A DNA stretch of 14,644 nucleotides from Clostridium sp. UBA3947. Lineage in GTDB: Bacteria; Bacillota; Clostridia; Clostridiales; Clostridiaceae. Location of the stretch: assembly GCA_002385545.1 (NCBI GenBank), contig DGDR01000192.1, positions 1-14,644 of the forward strand, given 5' to 3'. The position numbers and the translations under genes are program-made. Below are positions 5,812 to 13,085 of the stretch, one piece after another. Under the pieces are notes generated by a model that had not been told where the DNA came from, ran no database searches, and saw only the letters and a program-made list of their open reading frames with translations. The first letter of the stretch is position 1. Every line of letters starts with the position of its first letter.

Positions 5812-8196
5812 TTGGGAGGAGAATATGAGGACCTTTACCCATTGCTGGTAAGTAGCATATGCCATCCTAATATATACATGAGAAAAAAGCAGTTAGGAGA
5901 CATATTGGATAAAAATTTACCAAAGGACTTCTATGTAAGGCTCTTGCAGATAGGTAGCCCTGAGTATATATCTGGCTTGTTTTTGGAGCTTGCAAAAAGA
6001 AAGTGGGATTTGCTACGGGAAGAAGCAAAAGATATTTTAGAGGGAGATATAAAATGGGCTGATGAAAATTATGCATCAGGGTTTAGAAGGTGTATAAAAA
6101 TTTACCTAACTGCCATAGATGAAGATTTAAGCACTGAAAGAATTCAATGGATTCGTAACAACTTACATAAGGTAGATTTGCATTTAACTAAAGTTAAGGG
6201 AAAGGATTTGCCTAAGGATAAGCCCTTAAAGGGATCTGCCTATAGAAAATATGCCTACCAAGGACTTTTTCAAGATTACTATTATTCTTATGACTATACT
6301 ACAAGAAGTAGGTCTTATAAGGAGGCACCTCAACGATATGAAACTAGTGTATATAGTGATGGCATAAGATTAAATATTATAGAATTAAAAAGTACCTTAC
6401 AAGAAGCGGAGATTTATGGCTTAGCAGATGTTGTGGGAAGGCTTGCCTATTACTTAGATGCTCCTAGAATAACCTTCTATCTGAAGGGAAGTAATAAGAG
6501 GGAGGCTTTAAGATATTTTAGAAGATATATTAAAAGGGTAATCAGAGATTATGCCGAAACTGAGCCGGATAAATTTATGGAAGCTATGAAGCACTTTCTG
6601 CTTAGCTATACTGAACAGGACTCTATCTGTAAGTATGATGATATTTTTAGATACAATGAACTTTTAGGCTACTACTTATACTTTGATTTCTATGAGAATC
6701 CTACAAAGTATTATATGGAGTTGGGATATATGTATAATCCTTCAACTATGGACCTTTTTTTAGAGTTAAAAGGTCGCTTTGAATACAGGAAAGATATTTG
6801 GGATAATAACCTGGATCTTGTGCTAGAAATAGCTTTGAAATCCTCTGTAAAGCAAATTATAAAGGCTTGCTATTATATTTTAAAGGATTCTCCCAAGGGT
6901 AAGGATTTTATAGATAGCTTAGATTATCATAAATTGATTGCCTTAGCCCATTCAAAGTATGAGCCTATGGAAAAAATGTTTAAGGGAATCCTTAATGAAA
7001 GGCTTAATAAGAGTGAGTCCTTTAATCCTAATCTAATGATAGCTTTAATTGCTTCCCCAAATGAAGAAATGCATAACTATGCTAAGGATTATTTTGCTAG
7101 AGTAAAGGGCCGTTTTTCTCCTGCTGATACTGCAGATTTATTGTTCTTAGATAATCTAGAGCAATGGGAAGAACTTTTTAGAAACAGCATACAATCCTTT
7201 GAAGCTAGTGAATTTGTAGAGTTTATTAAGGAGGTTATTAATAGGGCGGACAAGCTTTTAAAACTAAATCAGGAGTTACCAGAAAATATAAGAGATATAC
7301 TTAGCTTATCATTAACTAAGGTGGAGGACCTTTCTGAAGAAAGTAAAGCTCATCTATTTGAAAGTGTTTTAGTCACTCTTACTAGGAGAATTAGAATGCC
7401 TCAATGGTTGGGAGAACTTGTTGAAGAGGTGCTATTCTCCTTGCCTTATGAGAGCTTAGAAGCTATTTTAGCTAAGCTTGAAATAGAAGCTGAAAAGGGA
7501 TGGAACCATGCTAGGAATAAAAGAATACTAGCTCTTTTAGAAGGAATAAAGAATAAGTCCCTTCCTGGGGATATGGAAATATTGGATGCTTTATCTGCCG
7601 GTGGCTCCAAGATGATTAAGAAGCTGCTGGAGCTTATGGAGAGAAATATCGAAAGCTTAAGGGAAAGACCTACAACCTTGCTCCTTATGATGGAAGCAGA
7701 TGTGCATGTACTAAATAAAATGGCAGAGGAGATTTTTGAAAGCTTACCTGTAAATGAGCAAAGAAAGCTTCATGCTATGGTCCTGGATTCTCCTGTAAGA
7801 AAGGTATATTCCTTTGGTCTTAAACAGTTAGATTTAATATATGGAGAAAGGATTCCAGAGCAGTTTATAATCCAAATGCTAGAGCATTCTGCCCCTGAGG
7901 TTAAGGCCTATATTTCAGATAAAATAGATAGGGTTTTAGGAAGCTTTGAAGAGGAAAATGAAAGGCTCTTTATGTATTATGTAAGGACCTTGCTCCTAAT
8001 GCCTAATAGGATTTCAAGTAGCAAGGATAGGGTATATGAGCTTATACCGATGTTTGTCCTGAAATATAGAAGAAATTTAGATAGTATAAGGCAATTGCTT
8101 TTGGAAGTTGGAGGCTCTAATAGCATTATGGATTCGGAAAGGGCCCTTGTAACTTTAGCTAGAATAGAGCAGGAGGTGATGTTACATGAAGGTTAG
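5812..8196 (+). CDS. ARM/HEAT-like helical-repeat protein, main part (retron accessory)
   Basis: A 794-residue, almost wholly alpha-helical protein with loosely repeated segments of HEAT/ARM character, such as CHPNIYMRKKQLGDILDKNL near the start, SPNEEMHNYAKDYFARVKG in the middle and SAPEVKAYISDKIDRVLGSF near the end. No enzymatic motif, signal peptide or membrane segment was found. It probably serves as a scaffold or effector-binding protein. The start is weak: TTG 5812 lies 2 bp after the previous stop with no ribosome binding site in front, while GGGAGGAG (5814-5821) falls inside the coding frame and serves no in-frame start. This favours a split gene over a true start. The 3' end overlaps the next gene by 11 bp, so the two are translationally coupled. 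Confidence 0.6.
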   Translation: MGGEYEDLYPLLVSSICHPNIYMRKKQLGDILDKNLPKDFYVRLLQIGSPEYISGLFLELAKRKWDLLREEAKDILEGDIKWADENYASGFRRCIKIYLTAIDEDLSTERIQWIRNNLHKVDLHLTKVKGKDLPKDKPLKGSAYRKYAYQGLFQDYYYSYDYTTRSRSYKEAPQRYETSVYSDGIRLNIIELKSTLQEAEIYGLADVVGRLAYYLDAPRITFYLKGSNKREALRYFRRYIKRVIRDYAETEPDKFMEAMKHFLLSYTEQDSICKYDDIFRYNELLGYYLYFDFYENPTKYYMELGYMYNPSTMDLFLELKGRFEYRKDIWDNNLDLVLEIALKSSVKQIIKACYYILKDSPKGKDFIDSLDYHKLIALAHSKYEPMEKMFKGILNERLNKSESFNPNLMIALIASPNEEMHNYAKDYFARVKGRFSPADTADLLFLDNLEQWEELFRNSIQSFEASEFVEFIKEVINRADKLLKLNQELPENIRDILSLSLTKVEDLSEESKAHLFESVLVTLTRRIRMPQWLGELVEEVLFSLPYESLEAILAKLEIEAEKGWNHARNKRILALLEGIKNKSLPGDMEILDALSAGGSKMIKKLLELMERNIESLRERPTTLLLMMEADVHVLNKMAEEIFESLPVNEQRKLHAMVLDSPVRKVYSFGLKQLDLIYGERIPEQFIIQMLEHSAPEVKAYISDKIDRVLGSFEEENERLFMYYVRTLLLMPNRISSSKDRVYELIPMFVLKYRRNLDSIRQLLLEVGGSNSIMDSERALVTLARIEQEVMLHEG

Positions 8197-9391
8197 CTAT
8201 CAGTATGCTGGCCCTTCAAGCTGTAGGCAGCTAGGTGAGGAGGCAGTGCTAGGATTTAGCCCTGATTTATCCAGAGATGAAAGGGTATCCTTTAGGGCTA
8301 GGATGAAAAACCCTCTTGTTTTTAGAGATGCTATGCTGATGCTCCGTCAAATTGTTATGTCTGATATGGGCAAAAAGAAGAAGGAGAGAGTAGAGTTTTT
8401 TGCTTGGCTGGAGTCAGAAATTGAAAGGCGTATTTTGGAGCATGAAAAATATATGCCTACAATTAGGGAAAGCCTTGAAGAGGATATGGATAAGCTGCTG
8501 AAAGATAAATTAAAAATTGAGGAAGAAATAAGGAATTTAAGCAAGCTTAGAAATGAAGTAAGAAAGGAAATAGACAACCATAGTGCCTGGAGAGACTACT
8601 ACCAATTAGAAAGAGAGTTCTGGAAGTTTATAAAGGATAGGGATATGGCTCTATGGCTTGTACTAGACCCTGTAATTACGGTCCATCCAGATCAGGTATC
8701 CTTTGAAGCCTTCTCCATAGATGAATCCACCTATGGCTGCCTTTCTATAGATATGGAGGAGTTTGAAATGTTGCAGCCTCCAGCTTTAGGCACCACAAAT
8801 ATAGATTTCTCTACAGGTTTAGCCAAGGAGTTAGAAAGACTTAGGACCTATAACAAGCTGGAATTATCCATAAATCCTGATGGCTTTCAAGTAGATAGTG
8901 GTGTAATGCCTGAGCATATAGAAAAGAAAATAGACTTGCCAGAAAGCTGGATAAAGGGCTTTAATCAGGTTTCATGTGCAGCCAGCCTAGGAGGTATAGA
9001 AATAGAGCTATCTTCTGTGGATATGTATGATATATGCTGCTTTTTAAGAAGACATAAGGCACATAAGAGTCCTAGATATATGAAATGGATCTTGGAGCCT
9101 GGACAGCCAGTAAAGATACTTTTTGAGCCCTTTGGTAAGGAGCTAGTTCTTAGTGCAGTGTATGAAGGAGAGAGAAAGAAGGAAGAAAGAATATGGGGAA
9201 GGAAACGTTGGCTTGTGATGGAAAGGTTACTTCCTCTTGCCAAGTCCTTCAAGGTGCGACTACTAGGCTTTGGCATGCCTCAGTTCATTGTGGCAGATAT
9301 GGGTACAATGAAGATGACTATCGGCTTTTCCTCCTGGTCTGCTAATGATTGGGTAAAGGGCACAGCCTTTAATGTAATGGAGGCTATATAG
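8186..9391 (+). CDS. N-terminal part of split SWIM zinc-finger family protein
   Basis: This 401-residue ORF begins at ATG 8186 with AGGAGGTGA 7 nt upstream, overlapping the previous gene. It resembles the N-terminal region of bacterial SWIM zinc-finger family proteins. It starts with VSYQYAGPSSC, has a charged coiled-coil segment (about 62-131), then LDPVITVHPDQVSFEAFS (160-177), GTTNIDFSTGL and LPESWIKGFNQV, all of which I know from that family. The SWIM motif itself is missing from this ORF and appears in the next one. The frame ends at TAG 9389-9391, and the -1 frame (open from 9373) continues as GDGNYEKVYSLLKEKRFLAIDDIAESL, the expected linker and winged-helix start. Relatives are, to my recollection, single proteins. 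A function in nucleic-acid binding is inferred. Confidence 0.65.
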   Translation: MKVSYQYAGPSSCRQLGEEAVLGFSPDLSRDERVSFRARMKNPLVFRDAMLMLRQIVMSDMGKKKKERVEFFAWLESEIERRILEHEKYMPTIRESLEEDMDKLLKDKLKIEEEIRNLSKLRNEVRKEIDNHSAWRDYYQLEREFWKFIKDRDMALWLVLDPVITVHPDQVSFEAFSIDESTYGCLSIDMEEFEMLQPPALGTTNIDFSTGLAKELERLRTYNKLELSINPDGFQVDSGVMPEHIEKKIDLPESWIKGFNQVSCAASLGGIEIELSSVDMYDICCFLRRHKAHKSPRYMKWILEPGQPVKILFEPFGKELVLSAVYEGERKKEERIWGRKRWLVMERLLPLAKSFKVRLLGFGMPQFIVADMGTMKMTIGFSSWSANDWVKGTAFNVMEAI

Positions 9392-9420
9392 GGGATGGCA
9401 ATTATGAAAAGGTATATTCC

Positions 9421-9993
9421 TTGCTAAAGGAGAAGAGATTTTTAGCTATAGATGATATAGCAGAAAGTTTAAAGGAAGATACAAAGGATAGCAATAAAGC
9501 TGGAATAGGTATGTTGTTTAGACGGGGAGAAGGCTACTTTGACCCAGTGCAAAATAAGGTTCGTTTTAGACAGCTTTGCAATACTCCCCTTCCTAAGGAA
9601 TTATACGAAACTACAAAACTAGAGTTAGAAGTTCAAAAGCACTTGCAGGAAAGCTTGGATAGCTTAAGGCTTACGAGTTCTGAGAATAAGGAGTTTGTGG
9701 CTAATATGTCCTTTAAAATGCCTAATAGTAAATTTAGAAAATGGAGATATCACGGAACGGATGATTACACTAGAGAATTTGACTATACAGATACAGAAAT
9801 AAGAATTGATGAAGATGGCCAAATATCCAAAGTTACTTGCACTTGTAAGGAGTTTAAAAAAGGCCCAAGGAACATTTCTGCCCCCTGTGGCCACATTTTA
9901 GCCTTGTATATCATGTCCTCCAAATTTAGCAAATTAAATTTGGATAAGGGCAAGGAATATAAAATAAAGGATATAATGGAGATATTATTATGA
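9421..9993 (+). CDS. C-terminal winged-helix/SWIM zinc-finger part of the split protein
   Basis: The 190-residue ORF carries a winged-helix-like segment (about 5-50, ending GYFDPVQNKVRFRQL). Further on is a clear SWIM zinc finger with the CxCxnCxH pattern: C140, C142, C156 and H158 (VTCTCKEF...APCGHILALY). SWIM domains bind nucleic acids or proteins. The TTG 9421 start has AAAAGG 8 nt upstream, so independent or reinitiated translation is possible. Yet the frame is open back to 9373 and reads as a natural continuation of the 401-aa ORF. The stop TGA (9991-9993) overlaps the ATG of the following ORF (ATGA), indicating tight coupling with the RT reading frame. Together with the upstream piece it would make a WHSWIM-type protein of about 600 residues. 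Confidence 0.65.
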   Translation: MLKEKRFLAIDDIAESLKEDTKDSNKAGIGMLFRRGEGYFDPVQNKVRFRQLCNTPLPKELYETTKLELEVQKHLQESLDSLRLTSSENKEFVANMSFKMPNSKFRKWRYHGTDDYTREFDYTDTEIRIDEDGQISKVTCTCKEFKKGPRNISAPCGHILALYIMSSKFSKLNLDKGKEYKIKDIMEILL

Positions 9994-10394
9994 TAGAGAA
10001 CAGACATCAATCAACAGCAAACTATAGAAAAAGCATTGAGATAATGGGAAAAAGGGAATTTACCCTGCTTAAGATGCAGGAATATGGATTTTGGCCAAAG
10101 AACTTACCGACCCCTTATGAAAGACAAGCTAATGAATCTGAGGAAGAGTTTGAAGCTAGGCAGAAGCTCACGAAAAAGTACGAGAAGCTTGGGGAAGACA
10201 TAGCTAAGCTTTATGAGGAAAAGGAAAAAATAGAGGAAAAGCTACGACAGTTGAAAAAAGAATATAATGACACCTGGGACTTAGATAAAATACGTAAAGA
10301 TGTGGCTAGAAAAATTATGGAGGAATCTAAGGCCCGACGTGCAGAGAGAAAAAGGCAGCGGGAGTTAGAGAAAAAGCAACGTTCAGAAGCATAG
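9990..10394 (+). CDS. Coiled-coil N-terminal extension of the reverse transcriptase, ended by an in-frame amber codon
   Basis: This ORF of 134 residues starts at ATG 9990 with GGAG 8 nt upstream and overlaps the SWIM stop. It has a short N-terminal part (LLKMQEYGFWPKNLPTPYER, about 27-46) followed by a highly charged coiled coil (about 50-134, ending in a run of K, R and E). It stops at TAG 10392-10394. The very same frame then stays open through the whole RT core, and the first residues after the stop (NKRKQEE, then IVFIGKGYSQLL) look like RT N-terminal sequence. I therefore read it as the N-terminal extension of an RT of about 496 residues interrupted by one amber codon. A separate small coiled-coil protein is the alternative. 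Confidence 0.6.
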   Translation: MIENRHQSTANYRKSIEIMGKREFTLLKMQEYGFWPKNLPTPYERQANESEEEFEARQKLTKKYEKLGEDIAKLYEEKEKIEEKLRQLKKEYNDTWDLDKIRKDVARKIMEESKARRAERKRQRELEKKQRSEA

Positions 10395-10448
10395 AATAAG
10401 AGAAAGCAGGAGGAGATTGTTTTTATTGGTAAAGGCTACTCACAGCTC

Positions 10449-11480
10449 TTGCAGCAAAGAGAAAGCGATGATGATAAGTTAAACAAGCTAACCTTGCCAA
10501 TAGTAAAAACTGATAGAGAATTAGCAGAACTTTTAGGTATTGAATATGCACAGCTACGGTTCATTACCTACCATAGGGACGTGGTTACAGAGGATCATTA
10601 TCATAGATATGCTGTTCCTAAAAGAAAGGGAGGCTACAGAAATATTGCCGCTCCTAAGCCTATACTTAGAAAGGCTCAGAGAAAAATATTAGATGAAATT
10701 TTATGTAAGATTCCTGTATCAGACTGTGCCCATGGTTTTATTAAGGGGAAATCTGTGGTTTCCTCTGCTAGCGAACATATAGGAAGCCCAGCTCTAGTAA
10801 TAAATATGGATTTAGAGGATTTCTTCCCTACCATAACCTTTGAAAGGGTAAGAGGTATGTTCAAAAGCTTTGGCTATTCTGGTTATATTGCTTCTTTACT
10901 GGCAATGATTTGTACATACTGTGAGCGGATGCCCATGGAGGTTAAGGGAGAGAAAAGGTATGTAAGAACCTCGCCGAGAATTTTACCACAAGGCTCTCCA
11001 GCAAGCCCCATGATATCTAATATTTTATGTATAAAGCTGGACAAGAGATTAAGTGGTCTAGCTAAAAAATATAATTTTACTTATACCAGATATGCAGATG
11101 ATATGAGCTTTAGCCTAAAGGGGGAAGAAAAGATAAAGCTGGGTAGCTTCTGTGGTTTGGTATCAAAAATAGCTTCAGAAGAGGGGTTTAAAATAAATAA
11201 AAGCAAAACCCGATTTTTAAGAGCAAATAATCGTCAAAGTATAACAGGTATAGTAGTAAACAATGAGAAACTTGCAGTGCCTAAAAAGTGGGTAAAAGTA
11301 TTAAGAGCCGCCATCCACAATGCCAAAAAGGAAAAAGAAAAGGGAGAACTTGCACCTCAAACCATAAGAAAAATATCTGGCATGGCAGCTTGGCTAAAGA
11401 GTGTAAACGAAGAGAAGTATAAAAAAATAATATCGGAAGCCAATGAGCTTATAAACAGATGTCAGAAATCAGATGTCTAG
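10449..11480 (+). CDS. Retron-type reverse transcriptase (core domain)
   Basis: The 343-residue ORF has a full RT palm-finger core. Catalytic aspartates are D121 (NMDLEDFF) and D217/D218 (TRYADDMSFS), and LPQGSPASP lies at 179-187. Retron-specific marks are SASEH (106-110) after AHGFIKGKS, equivalent to the region X NAxxH motif with N changed to S, and QSITGIVVN (263-271), equivalent to the region Y VTG motif. No maturase, integrase or endonuclease domain is attached, arguing against a group II intron. TTG 10449 is a poor start: residues encoded upstream (IVFIGKGYSQLL) look like part of the protein and the frame is open back to the TAG at 10392. AGGAGGAG (10408-10415) stands 9 nt before an in-frame ATT (10425), a possible rare AUU start. 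It would copy the msd part of a cognate RNA into single-stranded DNA. Confidence 0.88.
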   Translation: MQQRESDDDKLNKLTLPIVKTDRELAELLGIEYAQLRFITYHRDVVTEDHYHRYAVPKRKGGYRNIAAPKPILRKAQRKILDEILCKIPVSDCAHGFIKGKSVVSSASEHIGSPALVINMDLEDFFPTITFERVRGMFKSFGYSGYIASLLAMICTYCERMPMEVKGEKRYVRTSPRILPQGSPASPMISNILCIKLDKRLSGLAKKYNFTYTRYADDMSFSLKGEEKIKLGSFCGLVSKIASEEGFKINKSKTRFLRANNRQSITGIVVNNEKLAVPKKWVKVLRAAIHNAKKEKEKGELAPQTIRKISGMAAWLKSVNEEKYKKIISEANELINRCQKSDV

Positions 11481-11535
11481 CATCTAATATAAAGCTATTA
11501 ATACCTAGGGTAAATCAATTTTTGATAAAAGATTC

Positions 11536-11564
11536 TTGAAATTATTACCATGTATTAGTATAAT
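11536..11564 (+). promoter_or_regulatory. Strong sigma-A promoter in front of the structured RNA
   Basis: TTGAAA (11536-11541), exactly 17 bp, then a consensus TATAAT (11559-11564), giving a predicted start near 11571. This is 56 bp after the RT stop. It points away from the RT into a region with no plus-strand gene, so it should drive only the element at 11586-11785. Confidence 0.75.
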
Positions 11565-11585
11565 ATTTGGTAGTTATAAAAAGAT

Positions 11586-11780
11586 AACAGTTCCCTTGGC
11601 CTTATTGCTGCGGTGCTTCGCCGTGGTGGACATATGCTAAGCATACATCACCAGCTTGTGCGCAATTCACTTCGCACCACTATTGTGCACATTGAGAATG
11701 GATCCTTCGGCTATGTGACAATAGTGTTGCTACGCTGAAGTGTCACAAGCAGATAGAAGTTTGTTAGCAAGGGAACTGTT
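11586..11780. repeat. 13-bp terminal inverted repeat bounding the structured element
   Basis: The arms are 11586-11598 and 11768-11780, perfectly complementary. The flanks (GAT on the left, TTT on the right) show no convincing target-site duplication, which is a point against a recent mobile-element insertion. Confidence 0.9.
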
Positions 11781-11785
11781 TTTTT
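11586..11785 (+). ncRNA. Candidate retron msr-msd RNA located downstream of the RT
   Basis: A perfect 13-bp inverted repeat AACAGTTCCCTTG (11586-11598) / CAAGGGAACTGTT (11768-11780) bounds the element like retron a1/a2 arms. A G follows the left arm (11599), where the branching guanosine is expected. Next come two small hairpins, CGGTG-CTT-CGCCG (11611-11623) and TGGTG/CACCA (11624-11653) with inner TATGC-TAA-GCATA, fitting msr. One long hairpin then spans 11654-11750: GCTTGTG/CACAAGC, CACTTC/GAAGTG and a 14-bp stem with one bulge (11678-11692 with 11713-11726), fitting msd. About 17 unpaired nt lead into the right arm. The T7 run (11779-11785) could end the transcript. The orientation, own promoter and adjacent retron RT support this call. 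A MITE-like palindromic repeat is the main rival. Confidence 0.6.
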
Positions 11786-11786
11786 A

Positions 11787-13085
11787 TTACTTTAATTTTA
11801 TGGAGAATGGCTCTGTTTTTTTAGTCATATCTATATATCTAATTATTTTGAGCTTTAATTTGTCTTCATTAAATTTACTTATATCAATGTCAATAAACTC
11901 ATAAGGCACATTACTTTCTGTTAGGTGCTCGCTAAAAGGAAAAGTTTTTTTGATATTATAATCGCCAACATGCTGGTCATCTGATGCTTCCAATATTACA
12001 TTACGCATATTATTGGCTTTTAAAGTTAGTATATTATTTTCAAGCTTAACTAGTTCGAAGTCTAGGCCATTTGCTTCGATGGTCTTGTTTTTTAAGTCTA
12101 TCTCAATAGTATTTTGCTTAGTATCTAGGTAATAAAATCCATCACATTTGAAGGTTAAGTCTTTAATCTTATCCTTTAGCTCTCCTTGGAAAAATACAGA
12201 CTTTGATTTAGATGGCTCATAGGTTTCAGAAAAATACATATAAGATTGATTATATACATTCCCGTTACTGTCTTCTAATCGTGGATTTTCAAATCCCATA
12301 AATTCATATCGGTCACTAGATAAATCAAACTCTAAAGTTGTTGTAGTAGTTGTACTAGTTAACTTATGGAAGATTATTTCTCCGATATCTGTGCTTATAG
12401 ACCTATTCTTTATATCAATAACTTTTATCTCTGGATTCAGTAATTTAGAATCTAGATTAATTGGAACTTCAAACTCTGCCAAAAGCTCTTCTTGCTTATC
12501 CAGGGGCATTCCGTTATATACTTTACACAATAGCTTTATATTATTGGAAACAGTCTCTTCTTTAGATAAAGAAACCTCTAATATAGCACCATCATTATTA
12601 TCATTTAAGGTATATGCATAACCAGCTGATATAGGTTCATTTGTAGCATTATCTATTAAAGTGAATTCGCTATAGGTTGTAGTAATATCTTTATTCAAAT
12701 CATAGAAAATCCACATATGATTTCTATCACCAACAATGGAGCTTATAGATATCTTAACTCCATTCTTCTCCTCTTCATAATACAACTCTTTATATATTCC
12801 TTTATCTACAGCATTTTTATAGCCTTTGTCTATTGTGACAAAGGAAACAATACCATTCAAACCTGGAACAGAGTAAAGAGCCCTAGCTATAGTAGGTGAA
12901 ACATTAATCATAGTTATGAAGGCTAATAAAAAGCTGGCTGCTACAGAAGAAAACTTAATTAATCTAGATTTCCTTTTTTTGTTTTTTGCTAGCTTAAGAC
13001 TTTGACGTACCTTGAAATCTAAGGAGTCTGGTATTTTTATGTCATTATAGTTTTTAAATTCTTTTTCAAAGAATTGCTCTTTCAT
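11787..13085 (-). CDS. Membrane-anchored anti-sigma factor (DUF4179-like)
   Basis: The 432-residue protein has a short cytoplasmic N-terminus (1-40) with a basic stretch before a single membrane segment (about 43-62, FSSVAASFLLAFITMINV). A DUF4179-like segment follows (ARALYSVPGLNGIVSFVTIDKGYKNAVDKG, about 68-96), then a long beta-rich extracellular region with many T, S, D and N residues. This is the layout of anti-sigma factors that hold an ECF sigma factor at the membrane until an envelope signal triggers release. The start ATG (13083-13085) has a GGAGG-type site upstream and lies inside the end of the sigma gene (20-bp overlap), so the pair is translationally coupled. The signal is not evident. 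Confidence 0.85.
   Translation of the reverse strand: MKEQFFEKEFKNYNDIKIPDSLDFKVRQSLKLAKNKKRKSRLIKFSSVAASFLLAFITMINVSPTIARALYSVPGLNGIVSFVTIDKGYKNAVDKGIYKELYYEEEKNGVKISISSIVGDRNHMWIFYDLNKDITTTYSEFTLIDNATNEPISAGYAYTLNDNNDGAILEVSLSKEETVSNNIKLLCKVYNGMPLDKQEELLAEFEVPINLDSKLLNPEIKVIDIKNRSISTDIGEIIFHKLTSTTTTTTLEFDLSSDRYEFMGFENPRLEDSNGNVYNQSYMYFSETYEPSKSKSVFFQGELKDKIKDLTFKCDGFYYLDTKQNTIEIDLKNKTIEANGLDFELVKLENNILTLKANNMRNVILEASDDQHVGDYNIKKTFPFSEHLTESNVPYEFIDIDISKFNEDKLKLKIIRYIDMTKKTEPFSIKLK

Larger units (their letters stand above)
5112..11785 (+). other. Retron-like locus (ARM protein, SWIM protein, reverse transcriptase, downstream structured RNA)
   Basis: The locus holds a large helical-repeat protein, a winged-helix/SWIM zinc-finger protein and an RT with retron signatures, all co-directional with overlapping or very short junctions, followed by a structured RNA candidate. 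I associate the trio ARM + WHSWIM + RT with type XIII retrons; this is from memory, not a search. Retrons make RNA-linked single-stranded DNA and usually act in anti-phage defence, with accessory proteins as effectors. Two features are unusual: the RNA candidate is downstream of the RT with its own promoter, and each protein is split at a UAG codon. The flanking genes are ordinary chromosomal genes. Confidence 0.7.

Noticed and set aside
5767..5812. Programmed -1 frameshift joining the first two retron ORFs
   Set aside because: No X XXY YYZ slippery heptamer lies in the 40-nt overlap of the open frames, and no clear stimulatory structure was found.
5825..5851. ATG 5825 with the GGGAGGAG site as the start of the large ARM gene
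   Set aside because: It is in a different frame and stops after eight codons.
8347..9276. Antisense ORFs under the SWIM N-terminal gene
   Set aside because: They are shadow frames of a well-supported plus-strand gene, with serine/leucine-rich antisense composition and no binding sites.
9402..9425. ATG 9404 as the start of the SWIM C-terminal gene
   Set aside because: It is in the wrong frame and gives only a seven-residue peptide before a stop.
10449..11480. Group II intron or diversity-generating retroelement RT
   Set aside because: There is no maturase or endonuclease domain, no intron ribozyme domains, and no template/variable repeat pair nearby; the SASEH and ITG motifs match retron RTs.
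11586..11785. MITE or bacterial palindromic repeat in place of a retron RNA
   Set aside because: The terminal inverted repeats and internal palindromes fit a MITE, but no target-site duplication is visible. A precise promoter precedes it, a T-run ends it, and a retron RT is adjacent. It is kept as the main alternative; a genome copy count would decide.
11586..11785. The same element read on the minus strand as the retron RNA
   Set aside because: On the minus strand the long hairpin would come first and the small hairpins last, the reverse of msr-msd order, and no comparable promoter precedes it.
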